From Intestinibaculum porci (GTDB lineage Bacteria; Bacillota_I; Bacilli_A; Erysipelotrichales; Coprobacillaceae), in contig NZ_AP019309.1 of assembly GCF_003925875.1 (NCBI RefSeq), positions 2,790,001 through 2,854,000 on the forward strand: 64,000 nt of DNA, read 5' to 3'. A program made the translations under genes and the position numbers. Each line of letters begins with the position of its first letter. Within the stretch, counting starts at the first letter, position 1. This document shows, one piece after another, positions 7,967 to 17,478 of this stretch. The notes beneath the pieces were generated by a model, which was given only the letters and a program-made list of their open reading frames with translations, was not told the DNA's origin and searched no databases.

Positions 7967-8727
7967 TAACGTAAAAAATGAATATCTTCGGTAACTTCTA
8001 AGCCTAACTGATCTAAGACAAAGCGCGCCTGTTTATAAGTGGCGACATCGCTTAAAGCGGTTGGTTCATGGGCATCCGTGCCGATGATAATGCGGTTGCC
8101 ATGTTTTTTGCATAAGGCAAAAAACGGAATCGATGGATAATCACGGCCTTCTTTAAAGCCTAATAAGTTAAATTCTAATGGCATATCTAATAATTTTGCT
8201 TTGGCGCAGATCTTTTCCATCTCTAATAAATGACGAGGATCTTTTTGATCGTAGGCAATGACATCCGGATGTGCAACATAACTGTATAACCCCGTATCCA
8301 TCGCTCTTAACACCTGATGGACATACGTTTTCACCGTGGTTAAATCTTTCTGGGGAAAGCCATAGTATTCCCCATATTCATCACTTTCATTATAGTGATG
8401 CCCTAAAATCAGATAATCAATGGGATAATCTTTGAGGACTTGTTTCATGCCATCCAGCATTTCGGGAAAGTATTCCGCTTCAAAGCCGATTTTAATAGAA
8501 ATCTGATCTTTGTATTTCTCTTTTAGCGCTAATAGTATTGAGACATAATCATCAATCTGACTCTCTTCCATACGCATGGTTGGATGATAACCAGAGGCAT
8601 AATGCCAAGGGGCATGATCACTAAAACCTAATTCTGTGTAACCAGCTTTCATGGCATTTAAAATATAGTCTTCTTCTTTGCCGATGGCATGATGACAGCG
8701 CGGGGTATGGGTATGATAATTCTTCAT
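7966..8727 (-). CDS. PHP-domain phosphatase, histidinol-phosphatase-like
   Basis: A 253-residue protein of the PHP superfamily, close in pattern to HisK/HisJ histidinol-phosphate phosphatase. The metal-binding motifs occur in order: HTHTPRCHH at residue 5, GFSDHAP at 35, FEAEYF at about 84, GHHYNE at about 109, AHPD at about 157 and GTDAHEP at about 217. No other histidine biosynthesis gene is in the window, so the substrate is uncertain. It lies 9 bases downstream of the pth2 gene and shares its terminator. Confidence 0.8.
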   Translation of the reverse strand: MKNYHTHTPRCHHAIGKEEDYILNAMKAGYTELGFSDHAPWHYASGYHPTMRMEESQIDDYVSILLALKEKYKDQISIKIGFEAEYFPEMLDGMKQVLKDYPIDYLILGHHYNESDEYGEYYGFPQKDLTTVKTYVHQVLRAMDTGLYSYVAHPDVIAYDQKDPRHLLEMEKICAKAKLLDMPLEFNLLGFKEGRDYPSIPFFALCKKHGNRIIIGTDAHEPTALSDVATYKQARFVLDQLGLEVTEDIHFLR

Positions 8728-8736
8728 AAGGCCCTC

Positions 8737-9153
8737 CTAGTATAATGGCAGATCGCCCGTAATCTTATTGGCATCCTCGATATATAGTGGCTCTAATGCC
8801 ATACAGGTATAAGTCGGCTGACCATGGAATTCGGTAAAACCGGCATCTAAGATTAACGCAGTAATATAACCTAGCTCTTTCGCTTTTTTGTTTAAGGCTA
8901 AAAGTTCTTCCTCACTATCCACATAGACACAGACTTTCGCCACGCCTTTTTGAAACCACTGGGTTAATGGCGTGACATCATTGGTTTCTAAAGTCATATA
9001 ATCATCCACTTCGGTGAGCTGATCAAAGCGGTTTTCATGTTTTAAGGCTTTTAAGACGGCTTCCACGCAGGCATGTGAAGCCTGAGCCGCAATTTTGCCT
9101 TTACGCATCTTCAGATCACGACGCATAATAATCATTTGTTTTGCTTCATACAT
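8737..9153 (-). CDS. Peptidyl-tRNA hydrolase, PTH2 type
   Basis: A 138-residue protein of the archaeal/eukaryotic-type peptidyl-tRNA hydrolase (PTH2) family, which releases peptides from stalled peptidyl-tRNA. The family motif KMRKGKIAAQASHA is near residue 15, and TALILDAGFTEF with the C-terminal TCMALEP is typical. AAGGA precedes the ATG by 7 bases. Most bacteria rely on the unrelated Pth1; PTH2 in bacteria is patchy. Confidence 0.88.
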   Translation of the reverse strand: MYEAKQMIIMRRDLKMRKGKIAAQASHACVEAVLKALKHENRFDQLTEVDDYMTLETNDVTPLTQWFQKGVAKVCVYVDSEEELLALNKKAKELGYITALILDAGFTEFHGQPTYTCMALEPLYIEDANKITGDLPLY

Positions 9154-9206
9154 AACATGTTCCTTCTTTCGCTCCCTACTGTATCATATTTTTCTAAATG
9201 ACATCA

Positions 9207-9241
9207 AGAAAAAAGGTATCAGGAAAATCCTCATACCTTTA
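9207..9241 (-). terminator. Terminator of the thrC-thrB operon
   Basis: Long stem with arms AAAGGTATGAGGA / TCCTGATACCTTT (one mismatch) and a T run on the minus strand, starting at the thrB stop codon. Confidence 0.85.
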
Positions 9242-10135
9242 TAAGAAATCACACGTGTAGCCGCGGGTATCTAATTCTAATTTTTCGACGCGCCAGCCTT
9301 CAATCAAGTCACCTAATTCTTCTTTAATGCGGACGACACCTTTGGTATCATCAGCGCGAATCAAGGCCATAATCGTTGGTCCAGCCCCGGATAAATAAGC
9401 CCCTAAGACGCGTTCATCTTTTTCTAAGGTTTCCATAATCGGGAAGAAGTTTTTAATCAGTTTCCCACGATAAGGCTGATGGAAACGGTCTTTAAAGCCT
9501 AACTTTAAACCATGATCGTAGCCGTTGATAATCGAAGCGACCATCAAAGCTAAATGTGAGACATTCGCAATCGCATCTTTACGATCTAAAGTATCCGGTA
9601 AAACCGCACGGGCTTTTTTAGTGGATAAAGTAAATGGCGGAATTAAAGCCACAAAACGATAGTCATGTTTAACAGGTAAGGATAACGTCGTGACCTGATA
9701 GTCATCTTCCATGACGGAAACCGTCATCCCGCCAAAGATCGCTGGGGCTACGTTATCTGGATGGCCTTCGATCTTCGTCGCTAAATTGAGGATCTCACGG
9801 CGCTCCTCATAGCGATCTTTAAAGGCATAAGCGCCGACAATCCCCGCTACAATACAGGTGGAAGAAGAGCCTAAACCGCGGGTGTAAGGGACATCACCAC
9901 TAGTGACAATGCGTACACCTTTATAGTCTAAACCGATCTTTTTCGCAGCTTCATCGAAAGCCTGAAACGTCATATTATCGCGATTGGCAAACTGCTCTGG
10001 GCAGCCAAGAATTTCCAACCCTTCATCAATTAATTCAAAAGTGAAAGTATTATATAAAGTGACTGCTAACCCGGCCACATCAAAGCCTGGGCCTAAGTTG
10101 GCACTCGTCGCTGGGACTCTTACTTTAACGTACAT
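9239..10135 (-). CDS. thrB: Homoserine kinase
   Basis: A 298-residue GHMP kinase that phosphorylates L-homoserine in threonine synthesis. It begins VKVRVPATSANLGPGFD, has the ATP loop RGLGSSST near residue 90, and ends with the third GHMP motif LGAYLSGAGPTIMAL. The ATG at 10135 follows AAGGAG by 7 bases; that Shine-Dalgarno site lies in the last codons of thrC, whose stop is at 10137, so the two genes are translationally coupled. Confidence 0.95.
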   Translation of the reverse strand: MYVKVRVPATSANLGPGFDVAGLAVTLYNTFTFELIDEGLEILGCPEQFANRDNMTFQAFDEAAKKIGLDYKGVRIVTSGDVPYTRGLGSSSTCIVAGIVGAYAFKDRYEERREILNLATKIEGHPDNVAPAIFGGMTVSVMEDDYQVTTLSLPVKHDYRFVALIPPFTLSTKKARAVLPDTLDRKDAIANVSHLALMVASIINGYDHGLKLGFKDRFHQPYRGKLIKNFFPIMETLEKDERVLGAYLSGAGPTIMALIRADDTKGVVRIKEELGDLIEGWRVEKLELDTRGYTCDFL

Positions 10136-10136
10136 C

Positions 10137-11621
10137 TTATAACTCCTTAATACGATCACCGATCGTCTTTAAGATGTCATCTCTCTTGATCACACCTTTA
10201 TGTAAGATCTCACGATCTTTAATGCCCTTTAATGGATAAGGAATCTCGACACCCGTGAAAGCATGTAATTTTTCAATAGCTGTATAAACATCCACTTTTT
10301 CACCAGTTAAGGCTTCATAAACTGATTCTGGGAATTTATAAGGAGAAGCCGTTGATAATAAGATATTAGGAGTGGTATCACCAGTTTCTTTGACGTAGTT
10401 CTGGTAAACCCCATAACCGCAGGCTGTATGGGTATCTAAGACATAATGATTCTTTTCATAGCAGTCTTTGATATTCGCCAATACTTCTTCTTCACTCTGA
10501 TAGCCAGCAGTAAATTCTTTTTGAATACGCGCTAACGTATCCGCATCAACTTTATATTCACCACTGGTATTTAATTCATGATAGAATGCATCTACTTTTT
10601 CACTGTCACCATCAACCATGAACCAGACTAAACGTTCTAAGTTACTTGAGACAAGAATATCCATCGCTGGAGCATTAGTCTTATAGAATTCACGATGGGT
10701 ATCATAAACCCCCGTCGTAAAGAAATCGGTTAAGATCTTGTTTTTATTCGATGCCACAATAAATTTATGCACCGGTACACCCATGTTCTTCGCAATCCAG
10801 CCAGCTAAGCAGTCCCCAAAGTTACCAGATGGTACAGTGAAGTTCACTTCATCACCCATCTTCAGATCACCACGTTTGACTAAGCTTAAATAAGCATGGA
10901 AATAGTATACAATTTGTGGAATCAGACGCCCGATATTGATTGAGTTCGCACTTGATAAGAAGACATCATGCTGATCACACAATGCTTTTAATTCTGCTGA
11001 ACCAAAAGCCTTCTTCACGGCTGTTTGCGCATCATCGAAGTTTCCTTCGATCCCAATAATTTCCACATTTGAACCGGTGGTGGTGATCATCTGCTGTTTC
11101 TGAATAGCACTGACCCCATCAATCGGATAGAACACTTTAATGCATGTCCCTTCCACATCTTTGAAACCTTCTAAGGCTGCCTTACCCGTATCACCAGAGG
11201 TCGCCGCTAAGATCATAACTTCGCGGTTTTCCCCTTTTTTCTTTAAAGATAAAGTCATAAATCTTGGTAAGATAGATAACGCTAAATCTTTGAAGGCAGC
11301 GGTTGGCCCCTGGAATAATTCCATTACATATTCATTACCGGCTTTCACTACTGGCACAACGCCTTCTTTAAATAAACCAGAATCGTAAGCACCCTGCGCG
11401 CAGCGGCGAATATCTTCTTTAGCATCTTCAGGAACGAAACTGCCGATCACTTCCGTTGCTAAATCAACGTAATTTAAATCTAATAATGCATTAAGATCCT
11501 TCTTTTCAAAAGGGAATGCTGGCACCAGTAACCCCCCATCGTTAGCGATGCCCTGTAAGATTGATGTATAGAAATCTAAAGGCTGCTGATGACCTCTTGT
11601 ACTCTTGTATAACTTTTCCAT
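10137..11621 (-). CDS. thrC: Threonine synthase
   Basis: A 494-residue PLP enzyme that turns O-phosphohomoserine into threonine. It has the long form's N-terminal YKSTRGHQQPLDFYTSILQG, the PLP lysine in TAAFKDLAL (about residue 105), and the glycine-rich phosphate loop SGNFGDCLAGW. The ATG at 11621 follows GGAGG by 6 bases. It is transcribed ahead of thrB from a good promoter. The aspartate pathway genes upstream of homoserine are not in the window. Confidence 0.95.
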   Translation of the reverse strand: MEKLYKSTRGHQQPLDFYTSILQGIANDGGLLVPAFPFEKKDLNALLDLNYVDLATEVIGSFVPEDAKEDIRRCAQGAYDSGLFKEGVVPVVKAGNEYVMELFQGPTAAFKDLALSILPRFMTLSLKKKGENREVMILAATSGDTGKAALEGFKDVEGTCIKVFYPIDGVSAIQKQQMITTTGSNVEIIGIEGNFDDAQTAVKKAFGSAELKALCDQHDVFLSSANSINIGRLIPQIVYYFHAYLSLVKRGDLKMGDEVNFTVPSGNFGDCLAGWIAKNMGVPVHKFIVASNKNKILTDFFTTGVYDTHREFYKTNAPAMDILVSSNLERLVWFMVDGDSEKVDAFYHELNTSGEYKVDADTLARIQKEFTAGYQSEEEVLANIKDCYEKNHYVLDTHTACGYGVYQNYVKETGDTTPNILLSTASPYKFPESVYEALTGEKVDVYTAIEKLHAFTGVEIPYPLKGIKDREILHKGVIKRDDILKTIGDRIKEL

Positions 11622-11647
11622 TTTAAGCCTCCTCTTATGTTGCATTT

Positions 11648-11676
11648 ATTGTATTAGAATAAGACCATCAAGTCAA
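11648..11676 (-). promoter_or_regulatory. Promoter of thrC-thrB
   Basis: Minus-strand -35 TTGACT (11676-11671), a 17-base spacer and -10 TACAAT (11653-11648), ending 27 bases before the thrC ATG. I see no T-box or attenuator in the short leader. Confidence 0.8.
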
Positions 11677-11852
11677 TGAAAAACAAGGTTGCTTTATGAT
11701 AAGACAAAAATATTTTCTAAACATTCGTTAAAAGCATAATTTCACTCTTGTATTTCATCTTTTATGGCATTTCTTTCTTCTATTATACTAGAAAGCGAAG
11801 CTGAGCCGATAAAAATCTCATGATTACGCAAAAAAATGTCCTTCGAACATTC

Positions 11853-11881
11853 TTGCCATTCGCTCTCCCTTCCTATATAAT
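11853..11881 (+). promoter_or_regulatory. Promoter of asnA
   Basis: The -35 TTGCCA and -10 TATAAT are separated by exactly 17 bases and lie 23 bases before the asnA ATG, leaving only a very short leader with no room for a riboswitch. Confidence 0.85.
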
Positions 11882-11904
11882 GGCCTTGCACATAAGGAGG
11901 AACT

Positions 11905-12921
11905 ATGAATACATTAACAATTCCTGATCATTATCAGTCACCGCTTGATCTAATCGAAACCGAAGTTGCGGTAAAAATGATCAAAGATACTTTTGAAAGA
12001 AGATTAGCAGAACAGTTACGTTTAACCCGTGTTTCGGCACCATTATTCTTATTAAAGAATACAGGTTTAAACGATAACCTAAACGGTGTTGAACGTCCCG
12101 TAGCGTTCAAAGCACCCTCATTAAATGATGATGATGAAATTGAAATCATCCATTCTTTAGCAAAGTGGAAGAGAGACGCCCTCCACAGATATCACTTTGA
12201 AGCCCATACTGGTCTTTATACCGATATGAATGCCATTCGTCGTGATGAAGATCTCGACAACATTCATTCGATGTATGTCGATCAGTGGGACTGGGAAATG
12301 GTTATTACCAAAGAAGATCGTAACCTTGATTTCTTAAAGAAAACTGTCCGTAAAATCTATCGTGCTCTCTTAGATGTGGAATTCACAATGTTAAGACATT
12401 ATCCACAGTTAGGAGAACCAATCTTACCAGAAGAGATCACTTTTATAACCACTCAGGAATTACTCGATCTTTATCCTGATGATACGCCAAAAGAAAGAGA
12501 AAATAAGATTGTCAAACAGCACAAAGCTGTTTGCATTATGCAAATTGGTGATCTCCTTTCTAATGGAACAAAACATGATGGCCGTGCTCCTGATTATGAT
12601 GACTGGGCCTTAAACTGTGACATTCTTGTCTACAACAAAGTGCTCGATCAGGCATTAGAACTTTCATCTATGGGGATCCGTGTCGATGCCGACAGTTTAA
12701 AAGCACAGCTTGAAAAAGTTCATGCCAATGAACGTCTTTCTTTACCATTCCATCAGAATATCATCAATGGTGTTTTACCATTATCAATCGGTGGCGGAAT
12801 TGGTCAGTCACGTCTCTGCATGTTCTTTTTAAGAAAATGTCATATTGGTGAAGTCCAGGCTTCTTTATGGGATCAGGATACATTAAAGACCTGTGAAGAA
12901 AAAGGTGTTCACTTATTATAA
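11905..12921 (+). CDS. asnA: Aspartate-ammonia ligase (asparagine synthetase A)
   Basis: A 338-residue enzyme, the usual length for AsnA, forming asparagine from aspartate, ammonia and ATP. It belongs to the class II aminoacyl-tRNA-synthetase-like fold. Recognisable stretches are ETEVAVKMIKDTFE at the start, the VERPVAFK loop, SLAKWKRDAL, MNAIRRDE and the C-terminal motif 3-like GGGIGQSRLCMFFL. A strong AAGGAGG precedes the ATG. It has its own promoter and terminator. Confidence 0.95.
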   Translation: MNTLTIPDHYQSPLDLIETEVAVKMIKDTFERRLAEQLRLTRVSAPLFLLKNTGLNDNLNGVERPVAFKAPSLNDDDEIEIIHSLAKWKRDALHRYHFEAHTGLYTDMNAIRRDEDLDNIHSMYVDQWDWEMVITKEDRNLDFLKKTVRKIYRALLDVEFTMLRHYPQLGEPILPEEITFITTQELLDLYPDDTPKERENKIVKQHKAVCIMQIGDLLSNGTKHDGRAPDYDDWALNCDILVYNKVLDQALELSSMGIRVDADSLKAQLEKVHANERLSLPFHQNIINGVLPLSIGGGIGQSRLCMFFLRKCHIGEVQASLWDQDTLKTCEEKGVHLL

Positions 12922-12946
12922 AAGCTATTTTATATAGCTTTTTTAT
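12920..12946 (+). terminator. Terminator of asnA
   Basis: Stem AAAGCTAT / ATAGCTTT followed by T residues, directly after the asnA stop. The next gene has its own ribosome site 10 bases later and may be reached by read-through. Confidence 0.75.
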
Positions 12947-12964
12947 TTACAAGGAGGAATCACA

Positions 12965-13444
12965 ATGCCTTTTAAAGACAATTTTATAGCCCATCCTCAG
13001 CGTCATCCTGGCATAAGTTATGATGATATTAAAAATCTCATCGATCCAGCAACGCTCGCCTATCTTGAAGACCCCGATGTCTTAGCCTATCAGGGACATC
13101 TCTATCTTGTTGACTTCTCACATGAATCCCCTTCGCGTCGCTCTGTCTGTTATGACAAAGAAGCAAGAGTCCAACGCAAGAAGAACCCGCCGATCACCAG
13201 TGCGATGGAAGAAGCACAAAAACATGGTCTTTCCTTAGTTGATGAAGACATGTATATGTATATGCAGTCACTTGCACCTTTAGATGAAAAAAGCCAAAGC
13301 TGGATCGCTACCCCTTCCTCGATCAGAGAATTAGGTGGTGCCTTATTTGGCAGCTATAAATATGGCCGTGCTTTTATCTTTTATAATGGTGCTGATGCCT
13401 ATTATGCAACGCGTGGTTTCCGTTGCTGTTTATTGATTAAATAA
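12965..13444 (+). CDS. DUF4256 family protein
   Basis: A 159-residue soluble protein matching the DUF4256 pattern: HESPSRRSVCYDKEAR near residue 52, SWIATPSSIRELGGALF near 116, and the C-terminal NGADAYYATRGFR. AAGGAGG lies 7 bases before the ATG. The function of this family is not known to me. It is shorter at the N terminus than typical members of about 185 residues. No promoter of its own is obvious between it and the asnA terminator. Confidence 0.75.
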   Translation: MPFKDNFIAHPQRHPGISYDDIKNLIDPATLAYLEDPDVLAYQGHLYLVDFSHESPSRRSVCYDKEARVQRKKNPPITSAMEEAQKHGLSLVDEDMYMYMQSLAPLDEKSQSWIATPSSIRELGGALFGSYKYGRAFIFYNGADAYYATRGFRCCLLIK

Positions 13445-13537
13445 TCCTATGGCTTCTTTAGCATTTGAGAGAAAACTTCCCGAAAATAAGTGAGCATATC
13501 TTTTGCAGGATTATTTTTCATATGTTATTATGGCATT

Positions 13538-13592
13538 GGTTAGAGAATACTAACCGCTATAGATCAGCTTTCCTCCTGCCTACCATCAGGAG
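13538..13592 (+). other. Two perfect hairpins upstream of eno
   Basis: GGTTAG / CTAACC around AGAATA (13538-13555) is followed by CTCCTG / CAGGAG around an 8-base loop (13573-13592). They lie after the DUF4256 gene and before the eno promoter. Neither has a T tract, so they do not look like terminators. Confidence 0.5.
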
Positions 13593-13623
13593 TGAAAATT
13601 TCCATAACAACTTTAAATGCATA

Positions 13624-13652
13624 TTGATTGCGAAGATTTCAAAAAGTATGTA
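13624..13652 (+). promoter_or_regulatory. Candidate promoter of eno
   Basis: TTGATT and TATGTA are separated by 17 bases and lie about 70 bases before the eno ATG. The match is moderate. Confidence 0.45.
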
Positions 13653-13697
13653 AAGTAAGAGTTGTAAAGAAAACCTACTGAATTAGTGGGTGAATAG

Positions 13698-15014
<1,317 letters not shown>

Positions 15015-15101
15015 ACACGTAGGGGCCATCACGAAATAATGTAAATCAAGGCATTTCTTAGAATTATCCAAAATCTACATTTTTCGTTAATCCTCTAAAA
15101 T

Positions 15102-15141
15102 AAAAAAGCGTTGGAATATTCATTATTCCTTCGCTTTTTTT
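15102..15141 (+). terminator. Terminator of eno
   Basis: Long interrupted stem AAAAAGCG-TT-GGAATA / TATTCC-TT-CGCTTTTT with loop TTCAT and a T run. Confidence 0.85.
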
Positions 15142-15155
15142 GGTATCATCAAGAT

Positions 15156-16357
15156 ATGAAAGAATCAGATTTAAGTAAGTATTTAAAAAGGCTACGATTT
15201 AGAAGTTATGCTGCAGAGTCTTCTTTATGCGTATATCGATGAAAGCCAGATTTCTTATGCAAAGCTTAAAACGCTTTGCAAGGAAACTATTCCCTCTATT
15301 TTGATGGCAGACGAAAAATACCATCACTGATTTTAAAGGTGTCTCATAATACCGTAAAGTCTTATACAACGGCATTTAAGCTCTTATTAGATTTTCTATA
15401 TGAGGAAATGGGAATGAATCCAGATCGGATTGAATGCGATGATATTAATTCAGAAGTTATAATAGAATATCTTGAATGGATGGAAAAGACCAGAAATATA
15501 AGTATATCTACAAGGAACCAGCGTCTAGCCGCAATAAAGTCTTTCTATAAGTATGTTTCAAAAAAGTCACCATCAATGATTTATACATGCTCAAGCATTA
15601 TCGGATTAGACGCTAAGAAAGGTTCCAACAGAATGATAGCATATTTGGATATGGATCAAATAACGATTTTGATTGAATATTTAAAAGAATACAGAAGTAT
15701 GAAGGAACTTCTCCTGTTTTCTGTTCTTTATGAGACAGGCGCCCGAGTGAGTGAATTGATTTCTATCCATGTTTCTGATCTTAGATTAGATTAGACAAAG
15801 AGCACTCAATGATTGTACTCCATCGCAAAGGAAACAAAGTGCGCAGACTGCCGATCTCTAAAGATCTTAGCACGATGATAACATGTTATTTAAAAGGTGA
15901 TGATTATGTGGACTGGGATGGACTTGGCTATCTATTCTATTCACAGCAGCACGCACCTTATACAAGATTTGCAATCAATTATATGATAAACAGCTGGAAA
16001 AAAGGTGTGAATGAAATCTATCCTAATGCTCTTCCTGAACATATTCATCCACATATGATCAGACATTCAAAGGCAACACATCTTCTCGATGAAGGTGTAG
16101 ATCTCTATGAGATCAAAATGTTTTTAGGTCATGCCAGCATTGAAACCACTCAATTCTATGCAACCCCAAATTTAGGAAAAATCAAAGAAGATATTGAGAA
16201 AGCTGCAGCAAATATTCAGATAAATAATAAATATGATGAACTTAAAACAGGAGAGCTGATAAATTTCTTAGAGAACCTACTTAACATAAACACAAAAAGC
16301 TCCTCTTCTGTTTATCTATTTGAATTAATAATTCCTTCGATATCTCGTCCACCGTAG
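15156..16357 (+). pseudogene. Tyrosine recombinase (phage-integrase family), frameshifted
   Basis: Two fragments in different frames (15276-15794 and 15809-16357) together give a tyrosine recombinase: an N-terminal SAM-like core-binding part (NTVKSYTTAFKLLLDFL), the first catalytic Arg in ETGARVSELISIHV, then HPHMIRHSKATHLL, LGHASIETTQFYA with His-x-x-Arg, the second His and the Tyr. The break is at three tandem TTAGA copies (15781-15795); with two copies the frame reads LRLDKEHSMIVLHRKG without interruption. A further short frame from ATG 15156 suggests that the N terminus is also damaged. It lies beside a toxin-antitoxin pair in a small accessory region. Confidence 0.8.
15781..15795 (+). 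repeat. (TTAGA)3 pentanucleotide repeat causing the frameshift
   Basis: Three perfect copies of TTAGA inside the recombinase gene. The third copy creates a stop (TAG at 15792-15794). Deleting one copy joins the frames on both sides. Confidence 0.85.
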
Positions 16358-16641
16358 AATATTCGTGCTACTGTAACAGTCCTCTCCTTATCATCGACAA
16401 GATAATACACAATAAAGTTGTCTACCGGAAGCTGATGCATTTTCATCGAATGCCAAGGCTCCCATTCAACTAACGTATAACGAGCTGGCATGAAATCCAA
16501 TGAACGAACTTCCTTTCGTATGCGCCTCATCTGAGCTGCGGCTGTCTCCGGAACAAGAAGTTCATTCGCAATATATGAATAGATTTCACGTAAATCACCA
16601 AGTGCATCTACAGAATAGCCGACATTGTAGCTATCCGTCAT
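16312..16641 (-). CDS. RelE/ParE-family toxin
   Basis: A 109-residue protein of the RelE/ParE superfamily with the typical N-terminal GYSVDALGDLREIYSYIAN helices and the C-terminal strand RTVTVARIFYGGRD. Such toxins cleave mRNA on the ribosome (RelE type) or poison gyrase (ParE type); the sequence does not settle which. Its ATG overlaps the antitoxin stop by 4 bases. The 3' end overlaps the tail of the broken recombinase frame on the other strand. Confidence 0.85.
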   Translation of the reverse strand: MTDSYNVGYSVDALGDLREIYSYIANELLVPETAAAQMRRIRKEVRSLDFMPARYTLVEWEPWHSMKMHQLPVDNFIVYYLVDDKERTVTVARIFYGGRDIEGIINSNR

Positions 16642-16943
16642 ATGCCAAACTCCTTTGCAAGTACCGCATCGACTTCATCTGCAGAATATACCTTTCCTGC
16701 TTTGATGGAATCAACACCCTTTTGGAGTTCTGCATCAAGTTCTTCTCTGGTCATTGCACCAACAGCTAATGGCTTAGAAGAAGGAAGTTTCAATTCAAAC
16801 GGCATACCTTTTTTCAGTACGATCTGGCTATAAAGCATCTGAATTGCACTGGATGGAGAAATGCCAAGCTGAGAAAGAATGCTTTCGGCATTATCCTTGA
16901 GATTAGTATCTATTCTTGCATAGACAACGGATGTATTTGCCAT
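16638..16943 (-). CDS. RelB/DinJ-family antitoxin
   Basis: With the ATG at 16943, 7 bases after GGAGG, the protein has 101 residues. Its N-terminal half is a ribbon-helix-helix domain (TSVVYARIDTNLKDNAESIL, then ISPSSAIQMLYSQI) of the RelB/DinJ type, and its C-terminal half is the acidic toxin-binding tail. It precedes the toxin in an overlapping pair and should repress its own promoter at the palindrome upstream. Confidence 0.88.
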   Translation of the reverse strand: MANTSVVYARIDTNLKDNAESILSQLGISPSSAIQMLYSQIVLKKGMPFELKLPSSKPLAVGAMTREELDAELQKGVDSIKAGKVYSADEVDAVLAKEFGI

Positions 16944-16964
16944 AGTATCGCCTCCTTTTTCTTT

Positions 16965-16996
16965 ATTATATTTGCTTTTGCTTGCAATCGCAAGCA
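16965..16996 (-). promoter_or_regulatory. Toxin-antitoxin promoter with palindromic operator
   Basis: On the minus strand -35 TTGCGA (16993-16988), a 17-base spacer and -10 TATAAT (16970-16965) precede the antitoxin. The -35 lies inside a perfect palindrome, TGCTTGC-GATT-GCAAGCA (16979-16996), the expected place for an autoregulatory ribbon-helix-helix operator. Confidence 0.75.
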
Positions 16997-16999
16997 TTT

Positions 17000-17440
17000 G
17001 GATAGATTATTTGGAGATTATTTTGTGCATTTATTATATTTACATCTAGGGAGGCGATATTTATGGTTAAGGAGATTATGCAGTATCACAAAATATTAGG
17101 GACAATTGCAAAAAGATTCACTTAAATACGGTCAGTAGGCATTGGCTTATTCTGTGAGTGTATCTGTTTTTGAAAACCTACACAGGAATTCAATCCTATT
17201 GATGCGAAAACCATTTATTTTATAGCAGTTTGCAGTTTCGTAAACGGCTATACCTATCTTTGCGACTACAGGGCTTTCTTTGATCGGTCTCATCAGTCAT
17301 TGGCGTTTAACAGCTGATCTATGTCATGTGAATATCTTTCTCAGTTTATTGCGAGAGAAAAGAAACACGGCCTCTAAAGTTCCAGATGTTTCTTATTAAT
17401 GAGTCCTCAAAGTAGCTGGCGATAAGTGGTCAGAAATTAA
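17000..17440. other. Gene-poor remnant between toxin-antitoxin pair and deacetylase
   Basis: About 440 bases without a convincing gene. The only notable item is a 20-codon frame at 17063-17125 (MVKEIMQYHK...) with a good GGGAGG 9 bases upstream, which may be the stump of a lost gene. The rest has short frames broken by stops, as expected for decayed mobile DNA. No inverted repeats of an IS were seen. Confidence 0.4.
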
Positions 17441-17469
17441 AAATAACGATAGAATAGCTCTATCGTTAT
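17436..17469 (-). terminator. Terminator of the sigma/anti-sigma/deacetylase operon
   Basis: Minus-strand stem ATAACGATAGA / TCTATCGTTAT with a 5-base loop and T-rich tail, just after the deacetylase stop codon. Confidence 0.85.
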
Positions 17470-17478
17470 ATATGCATC

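Noticed and set aside
11646-11904. T-box or amino-acid riboswitch before thrC or asnA
   Set aside because: Both promoters lie within about 55 bases of their start codons, leaving no room for such a leader, and no T-box sequence was seen.
13465-13653. 62-codon plus-strand frame before eno
   Set aside because: It has no ribosome site, runs through two hairpins and the likely eno promoter, and resembles no protein.
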